From: DASQDN01 sp035630195
GTDB lineage: Bacteria; Acidobacteriota; Terriglobia; Bryobacterales; Bryobacteraceae
Assembly (NCBI GenBank): GCA_035630195.1
Contig: DASQLD010000701.1
Coordinates: 1-19,973, forward strand
Reading direction: 5' to 3'
DNA: 19,973 bases
This document shows, piece by piece, positions 1-7,776 of this stretch. The first letter of the stretch is position 1; every line of letters begins with the position of its first letter. The translations under genes and the position numbers were made by a program. The notes under the pieces are model-generated. The model ran no database searches. It was not told the DNA's origin and saw nothing but the letters and a program-made list of their open reading frames with translations.

Positions 1-443
1 GCAGCGGTGGAGCCGGAGGCTTCCGGAGTCTCAAGCGCAGCCGTGGGCGCGGCAGCCGTATCCGTTTTCGTTGGAAGAACGTATAAGTACAGAACAGCCA
101 AAAGCGCGAGCATGCCCAAAGCTGAGCCGATAGCCACCATCGCCGGTGAGAAAGATTTGCGGGTGACCGGCGGCGGAGCGGAAGCAAATGAGGGAGGCGC
201 TTCGAATCGCGGGGCCGGTGGCGGCGGAGGAGGAGACGGCGGAATATACTGGGTAGCCACAGGTGGCATAGGCGCCGGTGGCGCAGCTTGTATAGGTTGC
301 GCTTGAGCAGGAGGCGCCTGGACTGGAGGAGCCTCAGCAGGCTGCGCGGTCGCGGTCTGGTTCGCCTTCGCGCGGCAGTTTGGACAGTCGTTCTCAGAGG
401 GCGGTACTTCGGATCCGCATTTCTGACAAATCCAAGTAAACAT
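1..443 (-). CDS. Zinc-ribbon, proline-rich, membrane-anchored protein (partial, runs off window start)
   Basis: The gene reads leftward from an ATG at 441-443 and stays open to base 1, so only the first 147 codons are visible. Residues 4-23 form a short zinc ribbon with cysteines at 6, 9, 20 and 23 (CxxC...CxxC). Residues 24-95 are a low-complexity Pro/Ala/Gln linker, including a run of six prolines near 71-76. Residues about 101-123 form one hydrophobic transmembrane helix ending in VLYLYVLP, and a Thr/Ala-rich segment follows. This layout suggests a cytosolic zinc ribbon tethered to the membrane with an exported C-terminal part that lies outside the window. Zinc-ribbon-plus-helix proteins of this kind are common and mostly uncharacterised. 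The gene follows the kinase-fold gene after 10 bp and is probably co-transcribed with it. No convincing Shine-Dalgarno was seen. Function unknown. Confidence 0.8.
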   Translation of the reverse strand, partial: MFTWICQKCGSEVPPSENDCPNCRAKANQTATAQPAEAPPVQAPPAQAQPIQAAPPAPMPPVATQYIPPSPPPPPPAPRFEAPPSFASAPPPVTRKSFSPAMVAIGSALGMLALLAVLYLYVLPTKTDTAAAPTAALETPEASGSTA

Positions 444-453
444 AGTTCGATAC

Positions 454-1365
454 TTACTGTAGCGTGATTCGTCGCAACTGTTCTATCCGGTCCCGGAGGC
501 TGCGGGAAAAGCACGTCTCCTCCTCAGCCGAAGCGCCTGCGACTTTGAATCCGATGCGCAGTTGCGCATCCGTTATTTTCCCAAGGTACTGCATCAACCA
601 CCTCAAATCTTCGATGACGATATCGTTCTTGAAATCATCCGTATGAGCGCCGCCGTAGCCGAAGCGGACTTTCCCCTCCGAAACGCCGACAACAAACTGA
701 CTGGTCTGAGCGCGATATGGCTCACATTGCCAATTAGCGCGCCCAAACATGCGACCCCATGCGCCGAAAGACTGACCCCAGTCGTTCACGAAATAAATAC
801 TGCGGCCGTCAGCGTACTCGAGGATACTGGTGTTACTTCCTTTTTTGGCGTCGCGGGCGTCCTTGTTGTCCCAGTTCGAAAAAAGCATGACTAACACTTT
901 CAACCCATTCAGCTCCTTCGAGCCTATGAAGGGATTGTCGATCCAACTCCAGGAGCCGGAAAACTTCGCATCGGGCTCGATCCGCTCAAATGCCGCCCAG
1001 GTAAAAGCGCCATCCGGTTTGACGAATCCCGAGGCCCGCTTGAGCGCCGGTACATTCTCAATCCGCCCTTCGGCCAGAAAGTGAGTGGTCTCGGCGAAGT
1101 AGCCGAGCGCGGTAACAAATCTCGTAATAAAGGTCTCTGGCTTAACGTCATATCCTCCCTTCACCCGCCATTCGACGCCGGCCGCATCGCGCACGCGGAC
1201 CTTCGGGCCGGTCCCCCCCATGTCCTCTCGCACGAAGGTATAAGGCGCCTTGGGCGTAAACCGAGAGCTAGCCATATCAAAGGCTTCGACTTGACCGGGA
1301 TCTTGCCACAGGATCGCCGTGACCGCGAGCAGCGCAGGGAAGAACATACGTGTGGATACCGGCAT
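454..1365 (-). CDS. Exported protein with apparent atypical-kinase (HipA/PI3K-like) fold
   Basis: The product is 303 residues. The N-terminus has a hydrophobic stretch (about 8-20) that looks like a signal peptide or anchor. What follows carries kinase-fold landmarks: a candidate ATP-binding lysine in WRVKGG (K69), a helix with glutamate and the text RFVTALGY (about 77-89), a catalytic-loop-like SNWDNKD (163-169) and a metal-binding-loop-like VNDWG (193-197). The order K, E, N.D.K, D.G matches the HipA / phosphatidylinositol-kinase-like superfamily; the family assignment is by recollection of similar acidobacterial proteins and is not proven. Two start codons are possible: ATG at 1365 and ATG at 1347. 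The second gives a cleaner signal peptide, and neither has a good Shine-Dalgarno. The gene is divergent from the PpiC gene with almost no spacer, and the zinc-ribbon gene lies downstream. The substrate, and whether it is active outside the cytoplasm, are unknown. Confidence 0.85.
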   Translation of the reverse strand: MPVSTRMFFPALLAVTAILWQDPGQVEAFDMASSRFTPKAPYTFVREDMGGTGPKVRVRDAAGVEWRVKGGYDVKPETFITRFVTALGYFAETTHFLAEGRIENVPALKRASGFVKPDGAFTWAAFERIEPDAKFSGSWSWIDNPFIGSKELNGLKVLVMLFSNWDNKDARDAKKGSNTSILEYADGRSIYFVNDWGQSFGAWGRMFGRANWQCEPYRAQTSQFVVGVSEGKVRFGYGGAHTDDFKNDIVIEDLRWLMQYLGKITDAQLRIGFKVAGASAEEETCFSRSLRDRIEQLRRITLQ

Positions 1366-1378
1366 GTTAGATGCCGGT
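1358..1378. promoter_or_regulatory. Perfect inverted repeat between divergent start codons
   Basis: ACCGGCAT at 1358-1365 and ATGCCGGT at 1371-1378 are exact reverse complements separated by GTTAG. The element covers the start of the minus-strand kinase-fold gene and lies about 10 bp upstream of the likely PpiC start at 1388. It could be an operator shared by the divergent genes or an RNA hairpin in either leader. No function is proven. Confidence 0.4.
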
Positions 1379-1387
1379 CACGAGATA

Positions 1388-2257
1388 ATGATACTCGTGC
1401 CTTGGTATGTGAATGGAGATCTGGTTGACGACGCGCTAGTCCGCGAAGAAGCCGCGCGGATGAGACCGCAGTACATGGAGTCCGTCGGCGAGATGGATCC
1501 CATTGAAGCCGAGATGCAACTTCGTGAGTGGGCGCGTGACAATGTCATCGAGCGAATGCTGCTTAAATCGGCTGCATTCGCAGATCCGGAGCCGGTACCT
1601 GCCGAGGTCATCGAGAAGGGTCTGGAGGCGATGAACACTCAAGCTGGTGGCAAGGTGTCATGCGGCACACGTACCAGCGACGACAACATACGCGAGCAGA
1701 TCGAGACGCAGTATCGAATCGAGCGGCTCATCCACCACGTGCATTCAGCGGTGCCTGCGCCGAAGCCCAAGGACATCGCCGAACTGTACAAACGAAACAA
1801 ATCCCGTTTCATGACGCCCGAACTCGTTCACGCTGCGCACATTGTAAAGAACATCGACGAGCAGCACGATGAGGCGACTGCGCGGGTCGGCATCGAGTCC
1901 GCTATGGCTGATTTGAAGAGCGGGATTCCGTTTGGCGAGGCGGCGGACCGGCACTCCGATTGTGCCGGGAACGGCGGAGATCTCGGGTGGTTTCCTCGTG
2001 GACAGATGGTGGAAGAATTCGACAACGTCGTTTTCAATTTGCCTGTGGGTAGCCGAAGCGATATCTTCAGGTCGCCTTTTGGTTTTCACATCGCGATGGT
2101 TATCGAGCGACGGGCAGAAGGTATTCGAGCTTTCAAGGAGATAGAGAACGAAATCACGGCGCACGTGTGGCAAGAGAAACGTCAGAAGGCACTCGAGGAA
2201 TATTTGGACGAACTCCGCGCCAAGGCTGAAATACGCCAAGGCAAAGCTGCGCAATGA
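1388..2257 (+). CDS. PpiC-type (parvulin) peptidyl-prolyl cis-trans isomerase, NifM/SurA-like
   Basis: From ATG 1388 the product is 289 residues, without a signal peptide. The first ~120 residues are a helical, acidic chaperone-like region. Residues about 145-240 form a parvulin domain: HAAHIVKN, then HSDCAGNGGDLGWFPRGQMV, then FGFHIAMV, which match the usual His, GGDLGWF and FG.H positions. A basic helical tail follows. ATGs at 1319 and 1364 are in frame, but they would lie within or over the divergent gene's start; the text from 1388 (ILVPWYVNGDLVDDALV) looks like a normal N-terminus. The last codons overlap the next gene by ATGA (2254-2257), so the two are translationally coupled. Parvulins catalyse proline isomerisation during folding. 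The pairing suggests help with folding of the neighbouring enzyme or its substrates, which is inference. Confidence 0.88.
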   Translation: MILVPWYVNGDLVDDALVREEAARMRPQYMESVGEMDPIEAEMQLREWARDNVIERMLLKSAAFADPEPVPAEVIEKGLEAMNTQAGGKVSCGTRTSDDNIREQIETQYRIERLIHHVHSAVPAPKPKDIAELYKRNKSRFMTPELVHAAHIVKNIDEQHDEATARVGIESAMADLKSGIPFGEAADRHSDCAGNGGDLGWFPRGQMVEEFDNVVFNLPVGSRSDIFRSPFGFHIAMVIERRAEGIRAFKEIENEITAHVWQEKRQKALEEYLDELRAKAEIRQGKAAQ

Positions 2258-3219
2258 GTTTAAAGATTGTCTCTCCTCCGCCTCCCTGCTGCGTGCCCAG
2301 CAAGCAGCGGGCGGCGGATCTTGACTTGTCCCGTAAGTTATCCACGAATCGGGAGCGTGTAGCTTCCGGCTCCACGGAAGATATGATCCGGTTGGATGGC
2401 GGGCGCTTTCTGATGGGAACTGATTCTCCTGAAGCCTTTCCCCTGGACGGCGAGGGGCCTGTGCGTGAGGTCACGCTTGACCCTTTTTTCATGGACGCGC
2501 GGCCGGTTTCGAACGATCAGTTTCGTGAGTTCGTAAAAGCCACAGGGTATCGAACCGAGTCTGAACGATTCGGATGGTCCTTCGTTTTCCAAGCTCATGT
2601 GCCACCCGACAAAGTGGAGGATCGAGTCGCAAGTGTCGAGTGGTGGTGCAAAGTATCGGGAGCCGATTGGGCGCATCCCGAAGGAATTGACAGCAACATC
2701 GATGGGCGAGGCCATCTACCAGTTATTCATGTGAGTTGGAATGACGCAGCCGAGTACGCCCGCTGGGCAGGTAAGAGATTACCGACTGAAGCCGAGTGGG
2801 AGTTTGCGGCCCGTGGAGGACTCGAACAGAAGCTGTACCCTTGGGGTGATGAGCTGACTCCGGACGGCCGGCACCTGTGTAACGTGTGGCAAGGCGACTT
2901 CCCGCATCGCGACACGGGTGAGGACGGCTTTACTGCAGTAGCCCCTGCCGATGCTTTCCCTCCCAACGGCTATGGACTATTCGGGATCACCGGCAATGCG
3001 TGGGAATGGTGTAGCGACTGGTTCGATCCTTCGTATCACGTTACGACCACGCGTTCCAATCCGATTGGGCCACCGTCGGGCGTCGCAAAAATTATGAAGG
3101 GCGGATCCTATCTTTGCAATCGTTCCTATTGCAATCGCTACCGTGTGGCGGCCAGGACGTCCAACACCGCGGACAGCGCCACTACAAACATCAGTTTGCG
3201 CACCGTACGGGACGTGTAA
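2254..3219 (+). CDS. Formylglycine-generating enzyme (SUMF1/FGE family, sulfatase activation)
   Basis: This 321-residue protein has the full FGE-sulfatase domain from about residue 44 (MIRLDGGRFLMGTDSPEAFP) to the end. Hallmarks include PVSNDQFREFVKATGYRTE, HVSWNDAAEYARWAGKRLPT, EAEWEFAARGG and GNAWEWCSDWF. The C-terminal GGSYLCNRSYCNRYRVAAR carries both active-site cysteines (C288 and C293). This makes it a probable true FGE rather than a catalytically dead SUMF1 relative. Known members are copper-dependent oxygenases that convert a Cys in a C-x-P-x-R motif of sulfatases to formylglycine. The first ~43 residues are an extension containing CCVPSK (12-17), which resembles the substrate motif. 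No signal peptide is seen, so it is probably cytoplasmic. No sulfatase is encoded in the window. It overlaps ppiC by 4 bp and its 3' end overlaps the converging SpoU gene by 29 bp. Confidence 0.93.
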   Translation: MSLKIVSPPPPCCVPSKQRAADLDLSRKLSTNRERVASGSTEDMIRLDGGRFLMGTDSPEAFPLDGEGPVREVTLDPFFMDARPVSNDQFREFVKATGYRTESERFGWSFVFQAHVPPDKVEDRVASVEWWCKVSGADWAHPEGIDSNIDGRGHLPVIHVSWNDAAEYARWAGKRLPTEAEWEFAARGGLEQKLYPWGDELTPDGRHLCNVWQGDFPHRDTGEDGFTAVAPADAFPPNGYGLFGITGNAWEWCSDWFDPSYHVTTTRSNPIGPPSGVAKIMKGGSYLCNRSYCNRYRVAARTSNTADSATTNISLRTVRDV

Positions 3220-3742
3220 GGACCCGGTATTTCCGCAATAACTCATACATAACGATCCCTCCGGCGGTCGAGACATTGAGCGAGTGTTTCAAGCCAAGCA
3301 TGGGTATCCTTATGAACGTATCGCAGGTCGACAGCAGCTCAGGTCTCACGCCTTCCAGCTCATTGCCGAAGATGACGCAGACCGGAAACTGCGGCTTCCA
3401 GTCAAAGAGATCGACTGAGTGAACTCCCGTTTCGATTGCGGCGATTTCGTAACCTCGATCACGCAACTGTAAAGCAGCGCTTCGCGCATCCTCCACATGC
3501 TCCCAATGGACAGAGTCTTCTGCTCCAAGAGCGGTTTTGAGAACGCCTTTATGTGGTGGCGTGCTGGTGATGCCCGCAAGTATCAACCGCTCGATGCTCG
3601 CCGCGTCGGCGGTTCGAAAGAACGATCCCACATTGAACGCACTTCGCAGATTATCCAGCAACACCGTTACGGGAAAGTTATTGATCTTGTCGTAGGGTTT
3701 GGAGCCGGATGTTACTTGAAACGGAATCCTCTCCTCATCCAT
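3191..3742 (-). CDS. SpoU/TrmH-family RNA 2'-O-methyltransferase
   Basis: The product is 183 residues, a minimal SPOUT domain with no N-terminal RNA-binding extension. The three SpoU motifs are all visible: motif 1 DNLRSAFNVGSFFRTADA (30-47) with the catalytic Arg33, motif 2 VIFGNELEGV (123-132), and motif 3 IPMLGLKHSLNVSTAGGI (146-163), which forms the trefoil-knot SAM site. Family members methylate ribose 2'-OH groups in tRNA or rRNA; the target cannot be told from sequence. The ATG is at 3742, 2 bp after the stop of the upstream regulator gene, so the two form an operon. The C-terminus overlaps the 3' end of the converging formylglycine-generating enzyme gene by 29 bp. Confidence 0.92.
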   Translation of the reverse strand: MDEERIPFQVTSGSKPYDKINNFPVTVLLDNLRSAFNVGSFFRTADAASIERLILAGITSTPPHKGVLKTALGAEDSVHWEHVEDARSAALQLRDRGYEIAAIETGVHSVDLFDWKPQFPVCVIFGNELEGVRPELLSTCDTFIRIPMLGLKHSLNVSTAGGIVMYELLRKYRVLTRPVRCAN

Positions 3743-3744
3743 AA

Positions 3745-4374
3745 CTAAAAGTCGATCGAGGCCAGAATTTCCGATGGTCGTTTCTCAAACGCTCGCGCTA
3801 TGGATAGAAGGCTTTCCATGGACGGCATATTGGCGCCGCGCTCGATAGAACTGATTTGGGAGACGCTGAGTTTCGTGAGGGCGGCGAGATCTTTCAACGA
3901 CCAGTCTCGCTCGACACGCAATAGTTTGATCCGATGTCCGAGCCGCTCACGAAGCCGGTCTTGATCGGTACGACCCATCCCATACGCTTCGATGGCGTTA
4001 CGCAGTGTCTGCCGCAGTTGGTTCAGTGAAAACGGCTTTGACAGATAGTCGAAGACCTTGAGTTTGAACGTTGTCCTCATGTCTTCGAGCGAGGGATAAC
4101 CGGTTACAACGATCACGCAAAGATTTGGCCAACGGGTGAGAAGTTGTTCGAGTACCTTCTCACCCTTAAACTCGCCCATCTTCATGTCCAGCAGAACGAG
4201 GTCCGGGACGCGCTGCTCGGCTTCGACGAATAGATCCTCAGGATGAGCGTAGGCGCGTACAGAATAAGCGCCTTCGTCACGCAGAAAGTCTTCGATGTAC
4301 GTGCGGAAGTCCGCGTCGTCATCGAGCACGGCGATGTTGATGAGACCCGGCGCTGCGAGATCGGGCGAAGCCAC
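3745..4374 (-). CDS. Response regulator: receiver domain fused to XRE/Cro-type helix-turn-helix
   Basis: The product is 209 residues. Residues about 12-130 are a CheY-like receiver: acidic pocket D18-D20, phosphoacceptor D63 in VLLDMKM, T91 in VVTGYPS and K113 in YLSKPF. After a short linker, residues about 145-203 form a Cro/C1-type HTH with the typical LAALTKLSVSQISSIERG and P.MESLLSIARAF patterns. Receivers are usually joined to OmpR, NarL, Fis or NtrC-type outputs, so an XRE output is uncommon. No histidine kinase is encoded in the window, so the partner is unknown. The gene lies 39 bp downstream of the TonB-dependent receptor gene and 2 bp upstream of the SpoU gene, all on one strand. 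It could regulate its own cluster, which is inference. Confidence 0.92.
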   Translation of the reverse strand: MASPDLAAPGLINIAVLDDDADFRTYIEDFLRDEGAYSVRAYAHPEDLFVEAEQRVPDLVLLDMKMGEFKGEKVLEQLLTRWPNLCVIVVTGYPSLEDMRTTFKLKVFDYLSKPFSLNQLRQTLRNAIEAYGMGRTDQDRLRERLGHRIKLLRVERDWSLKDLAALTKLSVSQISSIERGANMPSMESLLSIARAFEKRPSEILASIDF

Positions 4375-4413
4375 TCTCTCTACTTTAGAAGACAGCGGCT
4401 CCCCGGCTGGGAC

Positions 4414-7400
4414 TCAGAACTGCAACCGCAATTGGAATCGAATCACCCGTCCACCGCCATCCACCGCCTTTTCATTTGCAAATACGCCTTGGGGGGATGA
4501 GAAAACGGTGGCCGAAACCGACTGTGCATTCTGCGGTGGCGCAAATGGGCTCACGCTTACCGTTCCATACTGCGGTGTATTGAAGAGGTTGAAAAACTCG
4601 GTTCGCAACTGGATAGCAACACTCTCAGTGAGCTTGAAGCGCTTGATGATGTTCAGATCCCAATTCTTGATTGCGGGCGCGCGTTCCGTATTGCGGCCAA
4701 GATTCCCAATCCGCCCGATGGCGCGACCCGTGTTCCCAGGAAGGCCGATGAACTCCGCGGTCATGGGGTCGATCGGTTGACGAGTGAAGGTGCCGTTCGG
4801 GCCGGGAACGTCCGGATTCACGTAGCGGGTGGGCGAGGTGTTGTCAGGTACCGCGCGCACACCTTTCTGTCCCAGAAGGTTGTAGTCAGGGCGATCGTTC
4901 CCTTCGAGTCCATCGGAGTCTTGTCCGTTGATAATCGTATAAGGATTCCCGCTCTCGTAGGTTGTAAGGCCCGAAACCGACCAGCCGCCGAGAGTCTGCC
5001 CGAGGATGCCCCGACTTTGTTTGAACCAGGGAAGCTCATAGACGTAAGAGAACACCAGACGATGCGGACGGTCGAAAGCCGATACAGCACGATCCAGCGA
5101 GAGTCCGCCATAGTATGACGGAATCGCAAGGTTGGCAAGGGTCGCGGTATTGCCGTAATTGAAAAGTTCGCTAACATTGTCGATCGCCTTCGACCACGTG
5201 TACGACGCGCTTACCTGAAGACCGTTCGCGAATCGACGTTTTGCCTCTGTCTGCAGCGAGTGATAGCTGGAAGAGCCTCCATTGGTTCGAACACTGCGGG
5301 CGCCCTGAAGCGGATCCAGGCGATTCTGTCGACGCTCTGCGGGCACGGATGCCGGAACTTGCGCACGGAGATCTTCGGGTACAAGGGGGTTCAGCAGCTC
5401 GCTGGCAAACAGCCGCGTGCCTTTCGATCCCACATATCCGACGTCGAGAAACCAACGCGCGGCCAGCTCGCGCTGAATCGTGAAGGACCAACGCTGATAG
5501 TAGGGATTGCGCAATTCCTTGAGTATTCCGCTCTGATCAGCTAGTGGATTTAATGGCGGTGAAACCAGGGGAAATGTTGTCGACAGGCCTGGGGTTCCGC
5601 GTGGGAAGGCCTCACTTGCCTGCGCCGTATTGTTAAACGCGATATTGTTGGGCGCGGCTGCCGATGAGTTGGAAGTGATGTTATTGAAGAAGCTGTCGTA
5701 GCCGATTCCGTAGCCGGTACGGAAAGACGTCTTTCGATCACCGAACACCTTTCCGAGGATGCCATCCCTGAATGACGGCGAATAGGCAATGCCGATCATC
5801 GGGGAAAAGTTGTTCTTGTCGGCATCAATCTTGTTGGGTTGGCCGAAGGGTCCGGTGAAAGTCACCGGATCGATATTGTAAAGACCGGTATAGGCAGGAT
5901 ACGGAATTACGTTCATCGGTGTACCGAAGTATTCGTAACGCAGACCCAAGCTGATCGTCAGCGCCGGCGACATCCGCCATCGGTCTTGCACGAAATACGC
6001 CTGACGGAATAGCGATGGATAGTAGAAAGGATTTCCGAATGCCCGTCTGACATTGCCGTTCCCCCCACCGAAATCATCGATGTAGTTCGCCAAACCGGTA
6101 TATCGTATGTCGCCGAAACTGCTGTCACGGTAATCTAAAATTCCCCGTTCATTAAACGGCGCCGCTTGACGCGCGCGCTGATTCATGAGATCTATGCCGA
6201 AGCGAAATGTGTGTGTGCCTCGAACCACGCTGGTTGTATTCTGCAAGGTGTAGTTGTTGTAGATCCGGCCTTGCGGAAAAGTTGAGGTAACACCATACGG
6301 ACTCGCTGCTGTTGTGTTGATACCCTGGATCGCGAGCAGGGGAAGCGTTTTCCCAAGGGGATTCAGTGGGTCCAGCGGAGCGTCGAGATTGAAGCGGGTG
6401 TATGCGAGACGCGTTTCGTTTGTAAGCGTCGACGAAAACACATGGGTCTCGCTTAGTGCATAGCTATAAATTTTGTTGGTGGCGCTGGTATTGAAGCTGG
6501 GGAAAGACGACCGTTCCCCTCCCACGGGTTGATCCTTATCATCGATAAGAAAACGCCCGGAGAGATTGTCGCGCTCACCCAGTTTGTGATCGATGCGCGC
6601 GCCATACTGGCGTTGCCGCTGCGTTAAGGGGAAAGAAAATAGACCGCGGCCAAACTCTACTGGACCACGCCCTGACCCTGCATCCAAGGTGAACGGGCGG
6701 AAGCTCGCATCATACCCTGCAGTGATATCGGCGAGCGCATCGGCCCGGACATTCGCGCCCCGGGGAAAAAGCTGGCCCCAACGCGCTCGGCCGCCAGGCG
6801 TGAATGTGACCATTTCCGTGGCTGTTGTCGAGAACTGCCGTAGCTCGAGGTAGGACAGATGGAAGAACGTGCGGTCTTTGATGATGCGCCCCCCGAACGT
6901 TCCGTCGAACTGTTGCTCGGTTCCGGGCAGATTGTGCCCGCGACTCTGCACTTCAGGGGAATTCGAGAACGAACTCGATATCGCGTCGTCCCAGGTCGAA
7001 TCGAGCACTACGCCGGCGGTACCGTGAAACTCGTTTGAGCCTCCGCGCGTGACTACGTTTACAACAGCGCCACCAGCGCGGCCGAACTCGGCGTCATAAT
7101 TCGACGTCTGAACATTCACCTCAGATATGCTGCCCGGATTTGCCACCTGCAACGACTGTCCGGCTACGGAGATGTCGTTGTTGTCTGTGCCGTCGATCAT
7201 GAAGTTATTCGAACGCCCCCGCCCCCCATTCACGGAGAAGGTGCCAGTGGGAGTCGTAAACTTGTTGCTTGTAACTCCCGGGGCTGTCAAAGCCAGCATC
7301 GTCGGATTGCGTGAGGCGAAGGGTAAATCGTCGATCTGCTTCCTCGTGATGTTGACTGCTCGCACAGGCGCTTCAGTCTGTAGTTGAACCGAGTCACCAG

Positions 7401-7776
7401 AAACCTCAATGACTTGCGTCACTTCGCCTATTTCCAGGACAGGGTCGACGGTGACAAGCTGTGCTGCGCCGACGTCGAATTGCTTGGCGACGTAGCTCCG
7501 GAATCCCGTGCTCTTTACTTGCAAGCTGTACTGACCCGGATCGACGGCATCGAATCGATACAACCCTGATTCATTCGTTTGCGTCGACCGAGTGACGTTC
7601 GTAGAGAGATTCGTGAGGTCGACAGCAGCAGCGGGGATTGCGCCCTGCTGAATGTCGGTTACCAGACCCGAAACGGTGCCGCGACTGGTTTGCGCGGCGG
7701 CTGAGGTCGCGAGCGCCAGGGAAAGAACAAAAACATGCGCGAAACCACGCGCGTTACCGTTGGAGTGTCGGTGCAT
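4414..7776 (-). CDS. Oar-like TonB-dependent outer-membrane receptor with carboxypeptidase-regulatory-like domain
   Basis: The product is 1120 residues. A signal peptide (1-29) ends with LALATSAAAQ. Residues about 30-113 form a carboxypeptidase regulatory-like beta-sandwich (GTVSGLVTDIQQGAIPAAAV ... GLYRFDAVDPGQYSL). A plug domain follows (QIDDLPFASRNPTMLALTAP ... NNFMIDGTDNNDIS ... GRAGGAVVNVVTRGGSNEFHG). The remaining ~850 residues are the beta-barrel, with many aromatic-ended strands and a terminal phenylalanine (FQLRLQF), the usual outer-membrane assembly signal. Such Oar-type receptors are large and numerous in Acidobacteriota and are thought to import polymers or peptides with energy from TonB-ExbBD; no substrate can be assigned here. 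AGGGG six bases before the ATG is a good ribosome-binding site. Upstream is a candidate promoter inside an inverted repeat; downstream are the XRE regulator and SpoU genes. Confidence 0.93.
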   Translation of the reverse strand: MHRHSNGNARGFAHVFVLSLALATSAAAQTSRGTVSGLVTDIQQGAIPAAAVDLTNLSTNVTRSTQTNESGLYRFDAVDPGQYSLQVKSTGFRSYVAKQFDVGAAQLVTVDPVLEIGEVTQVIEVSGDSVQLQTEAPVRAVNITRKQIDDLPFASRNPTMLALTAPGVTSNKFTTPTGTFSVNGGRGRSNNFMIDGTDNNDISVAGQSLQVANPGSISEVNVQTSNYDAEFGRAGGAVVNVVTRGGSNEFHGTAGVVLDSTWDDAISSSFSNSPEVQSRGHNLPGTEQQFDGTFGGRIIKDRTFFHLSYLELRQFSTTATEMVTFTPGGRARWGQLFPRGANVRADALADITAGYDASFRPFTLDAGSGRGPVEFGRGLFSFPLTQRQRQYGARIDHKLGERDNLSGRFLIDDKDQPVGGERSSFPSFNTSATNKIYSYALSETHVFSSTLTNETRLAYTRFNLDAPLDPLNPLGKTLPLLAIQGINTTAASPYGVTSTFPQGRIYNNYTLQNTTSVVRGTHTFRFGIDLMNQRARQAAPFNERGILDYRDSSFGDIRYTGLANYIDDFGGGNGNVRRAFGNPFYYPSLFRQAYFVQDRWRMSPALTISLGLRYEYFGTPMNVIPYPAYTGLYNIDPVTFTGPFGQPNKIDADKNNFSPMIGIAYSPSFRDGILGKVFGDRKTSFRTGYGIGYDSFFNNITSNSSAAAPNNIAFNNTAQASEAFPRGTPGLSTTFPLVSPPLNPLADQSGILKELRNPYYQRWSFTIQRELAARWFLDVGYVGSKGTRLFASELLNPLVPEDLRAQVPASVPAERRQNRLDPLQGARSVRTNGGSSSYHSLQTEAKRRFANGLQVSASYTWSKAIDNVSELFNYGNTATLANLAIPSYYGGLSLDRAVSAFDRPHRLVFSYVYELPWFKQSRGILGQTLGGWSVSGLTTYESGNPYTIINGQDSDGLEGNDRPDYNLLGQKGVRAVPDNTSPTRYVNPDVPGPNGTFTRQPIDPMTAEFIGLPGNTGRAIGRIGNLGRNTERAPAIKNWDLNIIKRFKLTESVAIQLRTEFFNLFNTPQYGTVSVSPFAPPQNAQSVSATVFSSPQGVFANEKAVDGGGRVIRFQLRLQF

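Noticed and set aside
7..306. Gly/Ala-rich plus-strand ORF at the window start
   Set aside because: It is the antisense of the proline- and alanine-rich linker of the zinc-ribbon gene; low-complexity GC-rich DNA is often open on both strands.
1745..2254. 169-codon minus-strand ORF
   Set aside because: It lies entirely inside the ppiC coding sequence, whose parvulin motifs are clear.
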